From Pseudanabaena sp. Salubria-1 (GTDB taxonomy: Bacteria > Cyanobacteriota > Cyanobacteriia > Pseudanabaenales > Pseudanabaenaceae): 64,000 nt of DNA. The stretch lies in NCBI GenBank assembly GCA_023336205.1, contig JALQCR010000007.1, positions 153,804-217,803 of the forward strand, read 5' to 3'. Positions 36,543 through 44,856 of this stretch are shown here, in pieces (within the stretch, counting starts at the first letter, position 1; every line of letters begins with the position of its first letter). A model generated the notes under the pieces. It saw nothing but the letters and a program-made list of their open reading frames with translations. It was not told the origin of the DNA and did no database searches. The position numbers and the translations under genes are program-made.

Positions 36543-38336
36543 TTAATGCACTGCCATCATTTCTAGCTCGTAGAGGCTTGCGTACAAACCTTGTTTGGCG
36601 ATTAGTTGTTCATGAGAGCCAGCTTCAACCACTTCGCCTTGCTTGAGTACGAGAATGCGATCGACATTGCGAATCGTTGATAGACGGTGGGCAATAATAA
36701 TCGTGGTGCGATTAATCAAAAGTCTATCTAAGGCTTGTTGAATCAAGAATTCTGTACTCACATCTAGACTAGCCGTAGCTTCGTCTAGAATTAAAATTCT
36801 AGGATCACGAATAGCTGCTCTGGCAAAGGCTAGTAATTGCTTTTGTCCGCCCGATAGGTTTGTGCCACGTTCCCGAACTTGAGTTTCGTAGGCTTCGGGT
36901 AGATCTTGAATGAAGCGATCAACATTCATTAACTCGGCAGCTTCAACCACTTGCTCGATCGCATAGTCTTCACCAAGTGTAATGTTGTCTTTGATATCGC
37001 CAGAAAACAAAAAGGCATCTTGCAAAATTACCCCCACACAACGTCGTAATTCCGCTTGGGTAATTTCGCGAATATCGATGCCATCAATTAAAATTCTGCC
37101 TTTGGTTGGTTCGTAAAGCCGCGATAACAGCCGAATAATTGAGCTTTTACCAGCACCAGTGGGACCGACGAGGGCAATTTTTTCACCTGCTTTGAGGGTG
37201 AAGGTAACATCCTTAAGGACATACTCATCAGGCTTGTAGCCAAACCACACATGGTCAAAGCAAATTTCGCCAGTGCCATCAAGGGGCAAAGTTTTGGGAT
37301 ATTCAGGATCGCGAATTTCGATCGGTTCTTGCAAAATAGCGTTGATACGTTCAACCGCCGTAAATCCTGCTTGAATTGTGGTGAATTTCTCGGCTAGTTG
37401 ACGAATTGGGTCAAAAAGGCGCTGCGAGAATAAGACAAAAGCAGAAAGCTCGCCAAAGGTGAGATTTTTTTGGACAATTTGTCCGCCACCTAACCACAAA
37501 ACACCAGCGATCGCGACTAGAGCGATCCATTCCAGCGTTGCGGATACGGCTGAGTCATGAAAGACTGTGCGGTTTACCTCAGCTACATATTGCTCATTGA
37601 CTTTGAGGTGTTGAGCGGAGTTAAATTTTTCACGGCGAAATAGCTGAACGATACTCGCGCCAATAATATTTTCTTGGAGAATTGAGTTGAGTTCTGACAA
37701 GCGATCACGTGCTTTGAAATTGGCTTTGCGATACTCGTACTGAAAATAAACAATTAAGCCCGTAACTGGGATCACCATTGCTAAAAGCAATAGAGCCAAA
37801 TCCCATCGCAGCAAAAACATAAATATTGCGATTGTGCCGATCGCGGCAAAATCGCTAAGGACACCGACTGCACCAGTAGCAAATACGTCACCTAGTGCTT
37901 CAACATCACTAGTTAAGCGGGTAATCAATTTGCCAACAGGTGTGCGATCAAAAAAGCTAGTTGATAAGGAGGTAACGTGACGAAATAAATCTGTACGTAT
38001 ATCTGCTGTGATTTTTTGTCCGACCTCTTGTACCAAGTAGCCCTGCCAAGACTGAAACGCAAGACGGACTGCGATCGTCATGAGAATGACTAAGCAAATC
38101 CACCGCAAACCCAACAAATCGCCACTTTTAATTGGACCATCAATGCCTTGCTGAACCAGAATTGGCTGGACAGCACTAGCGATCGATAGGGGCACAAGTA
38201 AAAGCAGCGATATGACAAGTTGTTTAGAATTTTTCTTTGCGTATGGCAATAAGCTCAACATCAATCGCCAGTCATTACTTTTGACCAGCTTTGAAGGTTG
38301 AGATTTGGCAGAGCTAGCGTTGGAAGTGTTGATCAC
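36543..38336 (-). CDS. ABC exporter, fused permease-ATPase (MdlB/MsbA-like)
   Basis: 597 residues. Six TM helices in about 40-330, then an ATPase domain with Walker A GPTGAGKSS, signature LSGGQKQLLAFARA, Walker B ILILDEATASLD and a switch histidine in IIIAHRLSTIRN. A half-transporter that should dimerise; the substrate is unknown. The annotated start is a GTG at 38336 that overlaps the stop of psbI by one base (TAGTG), implying co-transcription and coupling with that photosystem gene; the N-terminal ~30 residues are not conserved-looking, so an internal start is possible. Confidence 0.92.
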   Translation of the reverse strand: MINTSNASSAKSQPSKLVKSNDWRLMLSLLPYAKKNSKQLVISLLLLVPLSIASAVQPILVQQGIDGPIKSGDLLGLRWICLVILMTIAVRLAFQSWQGYLVQEVGQKITADIRTDLFRHVTSLSTSFFDRTPVGKLITRLTSDVEALGDVFATGAVGVLSDFAAIGTIAIFMFLLRWDLALLLLAMVIPVTGLIVYFQYEYRKANFKARDRLSELNSILQENIIGASIVQLFRREKFNSAQHLKVNEQYVAEVNRTVFHDSAVSATLEWIALVAIAGVLWLGGGQIVQKNLTFGELSAFVLFSQRLFDPIRQLAEKFTTIQAGFTAVERINAILQEPIEIRDPEYPKTLPLDGTGEICFDHVWFGYKPDEYVLKDVTFTLKAGEKIALVGPTGAGKSSIIRLLSRLYEPTKGRILIDGIDIREITQAELRRCVGVILQDAFLFSGDIKDNITLGEDYAIEQVVEAAELMNVDRFIQDLPEAYETQVRERGTNLSGGQKQLLAFARAAIRDPRILILDEATASLDVSTEFLIQQALDRLLINRTTIIIAHRLSTIRNVDRILVLKQGEVVEAGSHEQLIAKQGLYASLYELEMMAVH

Positions 38337-38452
38337 TATTCGAGATCCCTGTTACCTGGGTTGCGAGATGGATCGCTATTGAGGAAGCCAAATACGAACA
38401 AGCTGATAAAGAATATGACAGTGATGTAGACCACTATTTTTAAAGTGAGCAT
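38336..38452 (-). CDS. psbI: Photosystem II reaction centre protein I
   Basis: A 38-residue protein on the minus strand, ATG at 38452-38450 and TAG at 38338-38336. It reads [20 protein letters not shown], then [18 protein letters not shown], which matches PsbI almost residue for residue: one TM helix followed by the conserved FGFLxSDPxRNPGxxDLE tail. PsbI binds near D1 in the photosystem II core and aids its assembly. The stop overlaps the GTG start of the ABC transporter. It is too short for routine ORF cut-offs, so it is easily missed. Confidence 0.95.
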   Translation of the reverse strand: MLTLKIVVYITVIFFISLFVFGFLNSDPSRNPGNRDLE

Positions 38453-38594
38453 AAATAAATAATCTCCGTATAAATATCTAAGAATTTATCCTATGTTCAA
38501 TCTTATAGGAAAAGATGGGAATTCCTTATACTTACTTAAGATTAGCTATTTGCTGTTGAGTATAAATACTTAAACCTTGGGGTTAGGAAAAATC

Positions 38595-38649
38595 AAAACC
38601 CAAAAATTGATTGACGGCGCTCTGCGCCGTCAATCAATTCTTGGGTTTT
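38595..38649. terminator. 26-bp hairpin after the GAF gene
   Basis: Arms 38595-38620 and 38624-38649 pair with one mismatch; loop TCT closed by GCGC/GCGC. It lies 39 bases beyond the minus-strand GAF gene stop and upstream of psbI. Confidence 0.68.
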
Positions 38650-38687
38650 ATTTCCTAAGCTTTGCTTAGTCTTAACCTTAAAATCTT

Positions 38688-39410
38688 TTATGATTGCAAA
38701 ACTTGTCCCAAAATTTGTGATCGCTCGATATATAGGGATACTTGACAGGCGATCGCCTTTAGTAGTTTTTCATCTAAATCTGAATAAGCGAGGGTAACTT
38801 CTTGAACATTCTCGGCTGTAATTGCAATATCTTTAACTTTACGATTTATTAACTGAAAAACCCCGATCGTACTCTTTTGCCAATCAAACATGGGAACTGC
38901 CAAAACTGAGCGGGTGTGATATTCAATATCACAATCAAACGTCTTATGGTGTTGATATATCGCATCATCTGGTAAATCATGGGCATCGGATAAATTTAGC
39001 GTCTCGCCCGTCATCGCCACATAGCCAACGATACTATCTTGATTTAGTGGCACTGCAAAGTTGCCTAGCGATCGCTCAGGCTGCGAATCATTTTGAGCTA
39101 CTTCAAAGCAGACTGTATGCACTGGGGCAGAGCGATCAATTAGATAAATACTACCTGCGTCACTTGCTGTCATTTTGCGGGTTGTCGCTAATACTGACTC
39201 TAAAAAAGCTCGTAAGTCATTAGTGCTAGATAGAGACACTGATAAAGCCAACAGATCATCGAGCAAGCATTTGTAATAATGCAACTGCTCTAAGCCCTGA
39301 GGATTGGAGGGGGAAATATCTTCAGATGTTTCTGGTTGCCAGCCTAAATCAGGAGTCATGGATGTTGCCAATATCTTTAATAATGTCCCGCTCAGCACAA
39401 ATAATACCAA
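38688..39410 (-). CDS. GAF-domain protein
   Basis: 240 residues, mostly one GAF domain (about 60-235): ALSVSLSSTNDLRAFLESVLATTRKMTASDAGSIYL, then HTRSVLAVPMFDWQKSTIGVFQLINRK. This is the GAF type found at the N-terminus of cyanobacterial adenylate cyclases and HD-GYP proteins, but here it stands alone with no output domain. It could bind a cyclic nucleotide; binding residues cannot be assigned with confidence. No Cys typical of bilin attachment is evident. The 5' end abuts a dispersed repeat. Confidence 0.82.
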   Translation of the reverse strand: MVLFVLSGTLLKILATSMTPDLGWQPETSEDISPSNPQGLEQLHYYKCLLDDLLALSVSLSSTNDLRAFLESVLATTRKMTASDAGSIYLIDRSAPVHTVCFEVAQNDSQPERSLGNFAVPLNQDSIVGYVAMTGETLNLSDAHDLPDDAIYQHHKTFDCDIEYHTRSVLAVPMFDWQKSTIGVFQLINRKVKDIAITAENVQEVTLAYSDLDEKLLKAIACQVSLYIERSQILGQVLQS

Positions 39411-39503
39411 TTCTCAAAAATCGCAAAGCTATATTGAGAATCAAAAAACCTTACTGGGTTTGATTTTTAATTCTCGAAATAGCATAGTCACACCTTCGAG
39501 AAC
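39409..39503. repeat. Composite repeat family A, divergent copy
   Basis: ACCAATTCTCAAAAATCGCAAAGC...TTGAGAAT palindrome, then CAAAAAACCTTACTGGGTTTG block, then a second AATTCTCGAAAT...TTCGAGAA palindrome. Same block order as other copies with TCTC in place of TCAC. It lies just upstream of the GAF gene start. Confidence 0.6.
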
Positions 39504-39596
39504 TTTTATAAAACAGAGTTTAGGGAATTTAGTCTTAGCCGCATAAGCTACCCGAATAATACTAGCAAAATCAACTCAGAAAAACACTAAAACCAA

Positions 39597-39631
39597 AAAT
39601 CGACGGCCGTGCAAAGCGCCACCGTCGATTT
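39597..39631. terminator. Imperfect hairpin after amt
   Basis: Arms 39597-39606 and 39622-39631 pair over 10 bp (AAATCGACGG); the interior GTGC-AAA-GCGC is an imperfect core of the common hairpin family. It ends 3 bases before the amt stop codon, a plausible amt terminator. Confidence 0.65.
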
Positions 39632-39633
39632 CT

Positions 39634-41085
39634 TTAATCTTCGTCATCATCAAATTGCAGATCATCAATGGGATAGACATCTGGCCAAGCTGACGCACCA
39701 TGCTCGTAAACATCAATACCAATGCGATCGGCTTCCTCATTAACTCGAAGTAGTCCTACAGCGTTAAGTAGACCAAACATGATAAAGGAAAAAATAACCG
39801 TAAACATGATGATCGCAGCTACACCTCCGAGCTGGACTCCAAGTAGGTCAAATCCGCCTCCCAAGAATAAGCCAGCCTTTTTATTCATCGTTAAGGCTGG
39901 GTGTCCAAATAAGCCAACAGCTATAGCTCCCATCATGCCGCAAGAACCATGCACAGCAAATGCACCGACAGGATCATCAATTTCAAACCACTCAATGATG
40001 TCTACAACAACGAGGACAAGTACTCCAGCGACTAAACCGATGAGAGCTGCAGCCCAAGGCATGATGTAGGCACAGCCTGCGGTCACGCCGACTAAACCTG
40101 CCAGAGAGCCATTTAGTCCACAGAATAAGTGCCACTGTTTAAACCGAAAGTAAATATAAAGCATGGCTGCGATCGCACCAGTCGAAGCAGCTAGGGTTGT
40201 ATTCACTACAACCAAGCCAACTAGTCCAGTATTACTTAGTGTTAAAGCTGATCCTGCATTAAAGCCATACCAACCAAACCATAAAATCATTGTGCCAATT
40301 GTGGCATAGCCAAGGTTATGAGCTGGGGGAATTTGTCCCCATACGCGATCGGGGCGTGGACCTAGTAAATATGCGCCAACTAGAGATGTCCATCCCCCAA
40401 CGGTATGGACAACAGCACTACCCGCAAAATCATGAAAGTTAAGTTTGTACAGCCATCCGCCATTGTTCCAAACCCAATGTACGACGACAGGATACATGAA
40501 CGCGCCCATAATAAAGGCATAGATTAAATCCCCTTTAAATTCTGTACGTTCTGCCATAGCACCTGTGGTGATGGTACTAGCCGTTGCCGAAAAAGCAAAC
40601 TGAAAGAAGAACAGTGTCAATGTATTGATTGGGGCAGTAGAACCGCCTGCGCCCATTGCATATTCGATCGCACCATTATTTAGCGTAAAAGCATTACTTA
40701 AAAAGAATCCGTCTATTCCCAAAAATCCATTGCTGGTCGTACCGAAGGCGATCGCAAAGCCTGTAGCCCACCATGCTAAAAGGGTAATTGCCGCATCAAT
40801 AAAGTTTTCGGCAAGAGTATTGACAACTCCTGTCTGTCGGACTAGCCCAGCCTCTAGCATGGCAAATCCGCATTGCATAAAGAATACTAAAAAGCCTGTG
40901 ATGAGTACCCAGCTCGTATCAACGGATAGCTTTAGTTCGCTGGTGCTTTTAGTTAAAGATTCTAATGTCCCCGTCTCGATCGCATGGGCGATCGTCGGCG
41001 TAAAGGCGGCAAATATTGCTGCTCCAATAGCGATCGCCAAAAAACGCGCCAAATAATTCTTTCTTTTTGTTGTGACTTTTGCCAT
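39634..41085 (-). CDS. amt: Ammonium transporter (Amt family)
   Basis: 483 residues. An N-terminal signal/TM segment (YLARFLAIAIGAAIFAAFTP) is followed by an 11-helix Amt core: DTSWVLITGFLVFFMQCGFAMLEAGLVR, the DFAGSAVVHTVGG motif with the first pore His, and the FAVHGSCGMMGAIAVGLF motif with the second. The C-terminal tail (EEADRIGIDVYEHG) carries the regulatory motif that contacts PII. It imports ammonium across the plasma membrane. No clear GTA-N8-TAC NtcA site is visible upstream (41086-41330), although this gene class is usually NtcA-controlled. Downstream is a family-type hairpin. Confidence 0.95.
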   Translation of the reverse strand: MAKVTTKRKNYLARFLAIAIGAAIFAAFTPTIAHAIETGTLESLTKSTSELKLSVDTSWVLITGFLVFFMQCGFAMLEAGLVRQTGVVNTLAENFIDAAITLLAWWATGFAIAFGTTSNGFLGIDGFFLSNAFTLNNGAIEYAMGAGGSTAPINTLTLFFFQFAFSATASTITTGAMAERTEFKGDLIYAFIMGAFMYPVVVHWVWNNGGWLYKLNFHDFAGSAVVHTVGGWTSLVGAYLLGPRPDRVWGQIPPAHNLGYATIGTMILWFGWYGFNAGSALTLSNTGLVGLVVVNTTLAASTGAIAAMLYIYFRFKQWHLFCGLNGSLAGLVGVTAGCAYIMPWAAALIGLVAGVLVLVVVDIIEWFEIDDPVGAFAVHGSCGMMGAIAVGLFGHPALTMNKKAGLFLGGGFDLLGVQLGGVAAIIMFTVIFSFIMFGLLNAVGLLRVNEEADRIGIDVYEHGASAWPDVYPIDDLQFDDDED

Positions 41086-41534
41086 GATTTAGGTATATAC
41101 ACCACTATTTTAGATTGCTGAGCATTTAAATCTTGTCTTGAAGATTGTAGATTGGCTGCTAAGTACCTCGGCATAATAAATAAACAGAGTCAAAACCTAT
41201 TCCGTCTGTATAGCAGTCAGGGCAGGTTTTGGGATTTTATATTTAATTGTGCCTTGCTACTAAAAACATCAACGAGATTAATCATTTAAGATGACAATTC
41301 GATCAGTTGATGCTTTTTATAAAGCTTTATTCCCCTAAAATTTGGTAATCCATCGCTTATCCCCTTAATCAAATTGTTAGAGATCTCTAGAGAAATAACA
41401 GCAAAGTTGATTTTGCAAATAGACGTAATTTAACCCTACTTTCTTATACGTTTAAAGGATGATCTACAAAAGTGTCGATAAGTACAGTCAACCTTATGGG
41501 GCTGTAACGAGTGGCTAAGTTTTTTACTAGTATG

Positions 41535-41550
41535 TGTGATCGATATCACA
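41535..41550. promoter_or_regulatory. CRP-type palindrome, distal site
   Basis: TGTGATCGATATCACA is a full TGTGA-N6-TCACA palindrome, the consensus of CRP and of cyanobacterial SyCRP1. Its centre is 45 bp upstream of a second CRP-like site and 86.5 bp upstream of a predicted start at about 41629. It lies in a ~710-bp gap between divergent amt and the MBL-fold gene; the amt-proximal half of that gap shows nothing else recognisable. Confidence 0.75.
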
Positions 41551-41579
41551 AGAATGATTTTTAATGATCGCAGTCTTGG

Positions 41580-41595
41580 TGTGACTTGAGTCACC
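41580..41595. promoter_or_regulatory. CRP-type palindrome, proximal site
   Basis: TGTGACTTGAGTCACC matches TGTGA-N6-TCACA at 9 of 10 core positions. Its centre (41587.5) is 41.5 bp upstream of A41629, the start predicted from a GATACT -10-like hexamer at 41617-41622. That is the classical class II CRP activation geometry. The -10 match is modest (4 of 6), as expected for an activator-dependent promoter. Confidence 0.65.
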
Positions 41596-41628
41596 ACTAA
41601 AAGCAGAAAAAAGGAAGATACTCTACTC

Positions 41629-41684
41629 ACTAGCGACGTATCTACATAATTTCTCCCCGCAAGAATGCCTCCTGCGGGTTTTTT
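41629..41684 (+). ncRNA. Candidate ~56-nt small RNA under CRP-type control
   Basis: Between the predicted start at 41629 and the T-run ending at 41684 there is a short sequence with no open frame, ending in a stable intrinsic terminator. The arrangement (two CRP sites, -10-like box, short leader, terminator) fits a stand-alone small RNA rather than an mRNA leader, because the terminator lies 112 bp before the next start codon. No match to Yfr1, 6S or tmRNA can be claimed. Confidence 0.45.
41656..41684 (+). terminator. Intrinsic terminator with T-run
   Basis: CCCGCA (41656-41661) pairs with TGCGGG (41673-41678) around an 11-nt loop, followed by six T. Unlike the long palindromes elsewhere in the window, this is a short asymmetric, strictly plus-strand rho-independent terminator. 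Confidence 0.85.
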
Positions 41685-41688
41685 ATGT

Positions 41689-41729
41689 CAAAAGATAGAA
41701 ACTGCGCTCTGCTAAGTCTCTATCTTTTG
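41689..41729. repeat. 15-bp imperfect hairpin before the MBL gene
   Basis: Arms 41689-41703 and 41715-41729 (CAAAAGATAGAAACT, one mismatch) around an inner GCGC-TCT-GCT. It belongs loosely to the common hairpin family and stands 67 bp upstream of the MBL-fold gene. Confidence 0.55.
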
Positions 41730-41795
41730 GATCGTAAACAATTCGTTACAATATTGTGTAGAAACTTAATCTAATGCAAAAACAACGCAAAAAAT

Positions 41796-42572
41796 ATGTA
41801 CCTAACATGGCTAGACAGTAACTCTTGGCTAATCGAGATTGCAGGCAAACGCATTTTGCTTGATCCTTGGCTAGTTGATGCGCTGATGTTTGGTAATGCT
41901 GCGTGGTTTTTCAAATCTGAGCGAAAGACCCCAAGAGAAATCCCCCAAAATATTGATTTGATTTTATTGTCACAGGGCTTACCTGATCACGCTCATCCCG
42001 CAACACTTAAGCAACTTGATCACCAAATTCCTGTAGTGGGTTCACCCAGTGCTGCAAAGCTGGTTACACAAATGGACTATCAACAAGTTACATCTCTTGT
42101 CCATGGTGAAGTATTCAGCATTCCCAATCTCCTAGAAATTAGAGCCGTGATGGGTTCGCCCACGGGACCAAATACCTTTGAGAATGGGTATATTTTGAAA
42201 GATCTCGTGGAAGGAACTTCTATTTATTACGAGCCTCACGGCTATCATGCAGCTGCAATTCAGGAATTTGCGCCTGTTGATGTGGTGATTACACCCATGA
42301 TTGATTTGAAGTTGCCTCTCATTGGTACGGTCATTAAGGGACAACAAGGTGCGGTGCAGGTCGCAAAGTGGCTAAAGCCTCAAGTAATATTGCCCACTGC
42401 CGCAGGTGGTGATTTGACCTATAGCGGTTTCTTGCTAAATATCCTCAAGGCGGAAGGAACGATGGATTCTTTGCGATCGCTATTTACTGAAAATAATATT
42501 TCCACACAGGTGATCGAGCCTAAACCTTGGGAACGATTTGAAGTCAAGCTCCAAAAATTAGCCGTCACATAA
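41796..42572 (+). CDS. MBL-fold metallo-hydrolase-like protein
   Basis: 258 residues with a metallo-beta-lactamase-like core: LTWLDSNSWLIEIAGKRILLDPWLVD at the start and later PTAAGGDLTYSGFLL. The usual HxHxDH box is replaced by SQGLPDHAHP, which keeps the D-H pair but lacks the first histidines. I recall a cyanobacterial/plant subfamily with a similar TQxxxDHCH box. The substrate is unknown; metal content may differ from standard hydrolases. No signal peptide. It shares a bidirectional terminator with the convergent ftsH. Confidence 0.8.
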   Translation: MYLTWLDSNSWLIEIAGKRILLDPWLVDALMFGNAAWFFKSERKTPREIPQNIDLILLSQGLPDHAHPATLKQLDHQIPVVGSPSAAKLVTQMDYQQVTSLVHGEVFSIPNLLEIRAVMGSPTGPNTFENGYILKDLVEGTSIYYEPHGYHAAAIQEFAPVDVVITPMIDLKLPLIGTVIKGQQGAVQVAKWLKPQVILPTAAGGDLTYSGFLLNILKAEGTMDSLRSLFTENNISTQVIEPKPWERFEVKLQKLAVT

Positions 42573-42602
42573 AGAAGGGAGCGCTGAGCGCTCCCTTCTT
42601 TA
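42570..42602. terminator. Bidirectional terminator between MBL gene and ftsH
   Basis: 15-bp perfect stem, arms 42570-42584 and 42588-42602, loop TGA closed by GCGC/GCGC. The left arm begins with the TAA stop of the MBL gene itself. Confidence 0.83.
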
Positions 42603-42608
42603 TGTTTT

Positions 42609-44504
42609 TTAGAACTTAACCGCGACGGTTTTCTTTTCAGGTATTTGCGTATATTCCTCAACGATTTTACGAAACTCCTCACCGTCTAAGGTTTCCACAT
42701 CTAAAAGAATATCGACTAGGCGATCACAAAGATCACGGTTTTCTGCAACTAAACGCTTAGCAATTTCATAGCAGCTTTTAGCTATCTGACGAATTTCACG
42801 ATCAATGCGATCACCCATCTTAATGGAATAATCATTTTGAGGCATCATATTACGCCCTAAAAATACTTCGCCACTTTCACTTTCTAAAGCACCCAAACCT
42901 AAGCTAGACATTCCGAGTTGAGTCACCATTAAGCGAGTTAACCTTGCGACTTCTTGGAGATCCCCAACAGCCCCCTTGGTAATTTCATCATCACCAAAGA
43001 CCACTTCCTCAGCAGCTCTACCACCGAGTGTCACTGTAATTCTATCTAGAATCTGTGAGCGCGACTCAAGTCCTTCTTCCTCGTTGGGAACCCACTTCGC
43101 AAAGCCACCAACGCCACCAGAACGGGGAATAATAGTAACTTTATCGAGCAAAGATGCATTCTTCAGCAAAGTCATCGCCAGAGCATGACCTACCTCATGA
43201 TAAGCAATAATACGCTTTTTAGAGTTGTCCAGCATTGGCTTCATGCTTAGCCCGATCGTGACGCGATCAATTGCATCAGCAATTTCTAGTTCTCCAATCG
43301 CTTCTTTATAGCGCCTTGCTGCCAATATGGCAGCTTCATTCAGCAGATTTGCCAAGTCCGCACCTGCAAACCCAGTTGTACGGCGAGCAATTGACTCAAT
43401 CGAGATACTTTCCTCAAGTTTTTTATTGCGGGCATGGACTTTGAGGATTTCTTGACGACCTTTATAGTCAGGATAATCAACCATAATTTGGCGATCAAAA
43501 CGACCTGGTCTTAGCAAAGCGCTATCTAGCACATCAGGACGATTAGTTGCAGCAACCACAATCACGCCTGAATTACCTTGAAATCCGTCCATTTCTGTAA
43601 GCATCTGGTTTAGAGTTTGCTCACGCTCATCGTTGCCGCCGCCGATGCCCGATCCACGTTGCCGACCAACTGCATCAATTTCATCAATGAAAATGATACA
43701 TGGAGCATTATCTTTGGCTTTTTGGAATAAATCACGGACGCGGGAAGCACCCACACCCACAAACATTTCTACAAATTCTGAGCCAGACAGCGAGAAGAAT
43801 GGAACTCCCGCCTCCCCAGCGATCGCCTTAGCTAATAGAGTCTTACCTGTCCCTGGAGGTCCAATCAGCAAAACGCCTTTAGGTATTTTTGCGCCCACTG
43901 CGGTAAAGCGATCGGGTTGTTTAAGAAATGTAACGACTTCTTGTAACTCTTCCTTTGCCGTATCAATCCCAGCCACATCTTCAAACATGATCCCCGTTTT
44001 TGCTTCGGGAGAGAATCTTGCCTTAGTCTTGCCAAAGCTGAGGGTCTGCCCAGGTCCTCCAGGAGCATTGCTGAGGCGGCGTAACACCATTAGCAATATA
44101 AAAATCAGTAGCATGGGCACAAAAAATGTACTCACCAGTTGCCAAATTAAGGTTGGCTGCTGAGGAGCTTTCACCGCTGTATCGACACCATTTTCGCGTA
44201 ATGCCTTCATTAACTCGGTATTGCCATCACGGGCAATTAAGTCAACCCTGACCCTGCGTCCACCATCTTTCAAAACTGCTTCCGCTGCTAGACCATTGCT
44301 TTCTAAATCGATTTTTTGAACTCGATTTTCTTTCACATTTGCTAGCAGTTCGGTGTAGCTGATGGTCACAACGCTTTCAGTATCTGTTTGCGCAGATACT
44401 GGTAAGGTGGTCGCTACACTTTGCAATATGGCTAAACTTACGACCGTTGTTTTGACTCGTCGCCAAAATTTTGCCAAAAAGATTTTTTTTCCAGAAGACA
44501 TCAC
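42609..44504 (-). CDS. ftsH: ATP-dependent zinc metalloprotease FtsH
   Basis: 631 residues. Two N-terminal TM helices (about 14-38 and 117-138) flank a ~80-residue extracytoplasmic domain. The AAA+ module has Walker [14 protein letters not shown], Walker [12 protein letters not shown], the pore-loop [12 protein letters not shown] and the [17 protein letters not shown]. The protease domain has the zinc motif HEVGH with the third ligand in [16 protein letters not shown]. FtsH hexamers degrade membrane proteins, in cyanobacteria including damaged D1. Which of the several cyanobacterial FtsH paralogues this is cannot be set without alignment. Confidence 0.95.
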   Translation of the reverse strand: MMSSGKKIFLAKFWRRVKTTVVSLAILQSVATTLPVSAQTDTESVVTISYTELLANVKENRVQKIDLESNGLAAEAVLKDGGRRVRVDLIARDGNTELMKALRENGVDTAVKAPQQPTLIWQLVSTFFVPMLLIFILLMVLRRLSNAPGGPGQTLSFGKTKARFSPEAKTGIMFEDVAGIDTAKEELQEVVTFLKQPDRFTAVGAKIPKGVLLIGPPGTGKTLLAKAIAGEAGVPFFSLSGSEFVEMFVGVGASRVRDLFQKAKDNAPCIIFIDEIDAVGRQRGSGIGGGNDEREQTLNQMLTEMDGFQGNSGVIVVAATNRPDVLDSALLRPGRFDRQIMVDYPDYKGRQEILKVHARNKKLEESISIESIARRTTGFAGADLANLLNEAAILAARRYKEAIGELEIADAIDRVTIGLSMKPMLDNSKKRIIAYHEVGHALAMTLLKNASLLDKVTIIPRSGGVGGFAKWVPNEEEGLESRSQILDRITVTLGGRAAEEVVFGDDEITKGAVGDLQEVARLTRLMVTQLGMSSLGLGALESESGEVFLGRNMMPQNDYSIKMGDRIDREIRQIAKSCYEIAKRLVAENRDLCDRLVDILLDVETLDGEEFRKIVEEYTQIPEKKTVAVKF

Positions 44505-44649
44505 TGCCTGTCGCTCCTTATTGCCCCGTCGATGCGGTAATCGGTTGACTTAACTATGTAACTAGTCTAATGCATTAGCTCAATACCTGTCATACAGATA
44601 TATCAATGCAAGAGATAGCTTGGACAAATAAAACCCAAAACAAACCTTC

Positions 44650-44755
44650 TATACCAATTCACAAAAGTGTGGCGACACTTCTGTGAATTAAAAACCAAAC
44701 CCAGTAAGGGCTTTAAAAACACAAAATGGCTTAGCCATTTTGTGTTTTGGTATTT
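44650..44755. repeat. Composite repeat family A, complete copy
   Basis: TACCAATTCACAAAAGTGTG...CACTTCTGTGAATT palindrome, AAAAACCAAACCCAGTAAGG block, then hairpin AAACACAAAATGGC-TTA-GCCATTTTGTGTTT, ending GGTATT. This is one of the best-preserved copies and has the opposite orientation to the 9731-9837 copy. It lies in the 44505-44856 gap, which has no gene. Confidence 0.78.
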
Positions 44756-44818
44756 ATTGCTACATTAATGCAAGGGATACTCCCTTCTCACCAAAAAAAT
44801 AGGTATTGTAAAGAGAAT

Positions 44819-44855
44819 ACTTAGGCGTGTGGAGCTTTGCCGCGCACGCCTAAGT
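44819..44855. repeat. 11-bp inverted repeat at the IS982 left edge
   Basis: Arms 44819-44829 and 44845-44855 (ACTTAGGCGTG) around a 15-nt loop. It ends one base before the IS982 terminal repeat begins, so the insertion may have landed at the foot of a hairpin. Confidence 0.5.
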
Positions 44856-44856
44856 A

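Noticed and set aside
41086..41330. NtcA site upstream of amt
   Set aside because: No GTA-N8-TAC match found on reading either strand; regulation by NtcA is likely by family but not shown.
41490..41530. GGGGCTGTAACGAG resembling the 5' end of tmRNA
   Set aside because: The match ends after about 12 bases, there is no tag reading frame or tRNA-like 3' end, and the neighbouring palindromes explain the region better.
41620..41684. Possible Yfr1 small RNA
   Set aside because: The region has ACTCTACTCACTAG but not the invariant ACTCCTCACAC of Yfr1, and the flanking stem pattern differs.
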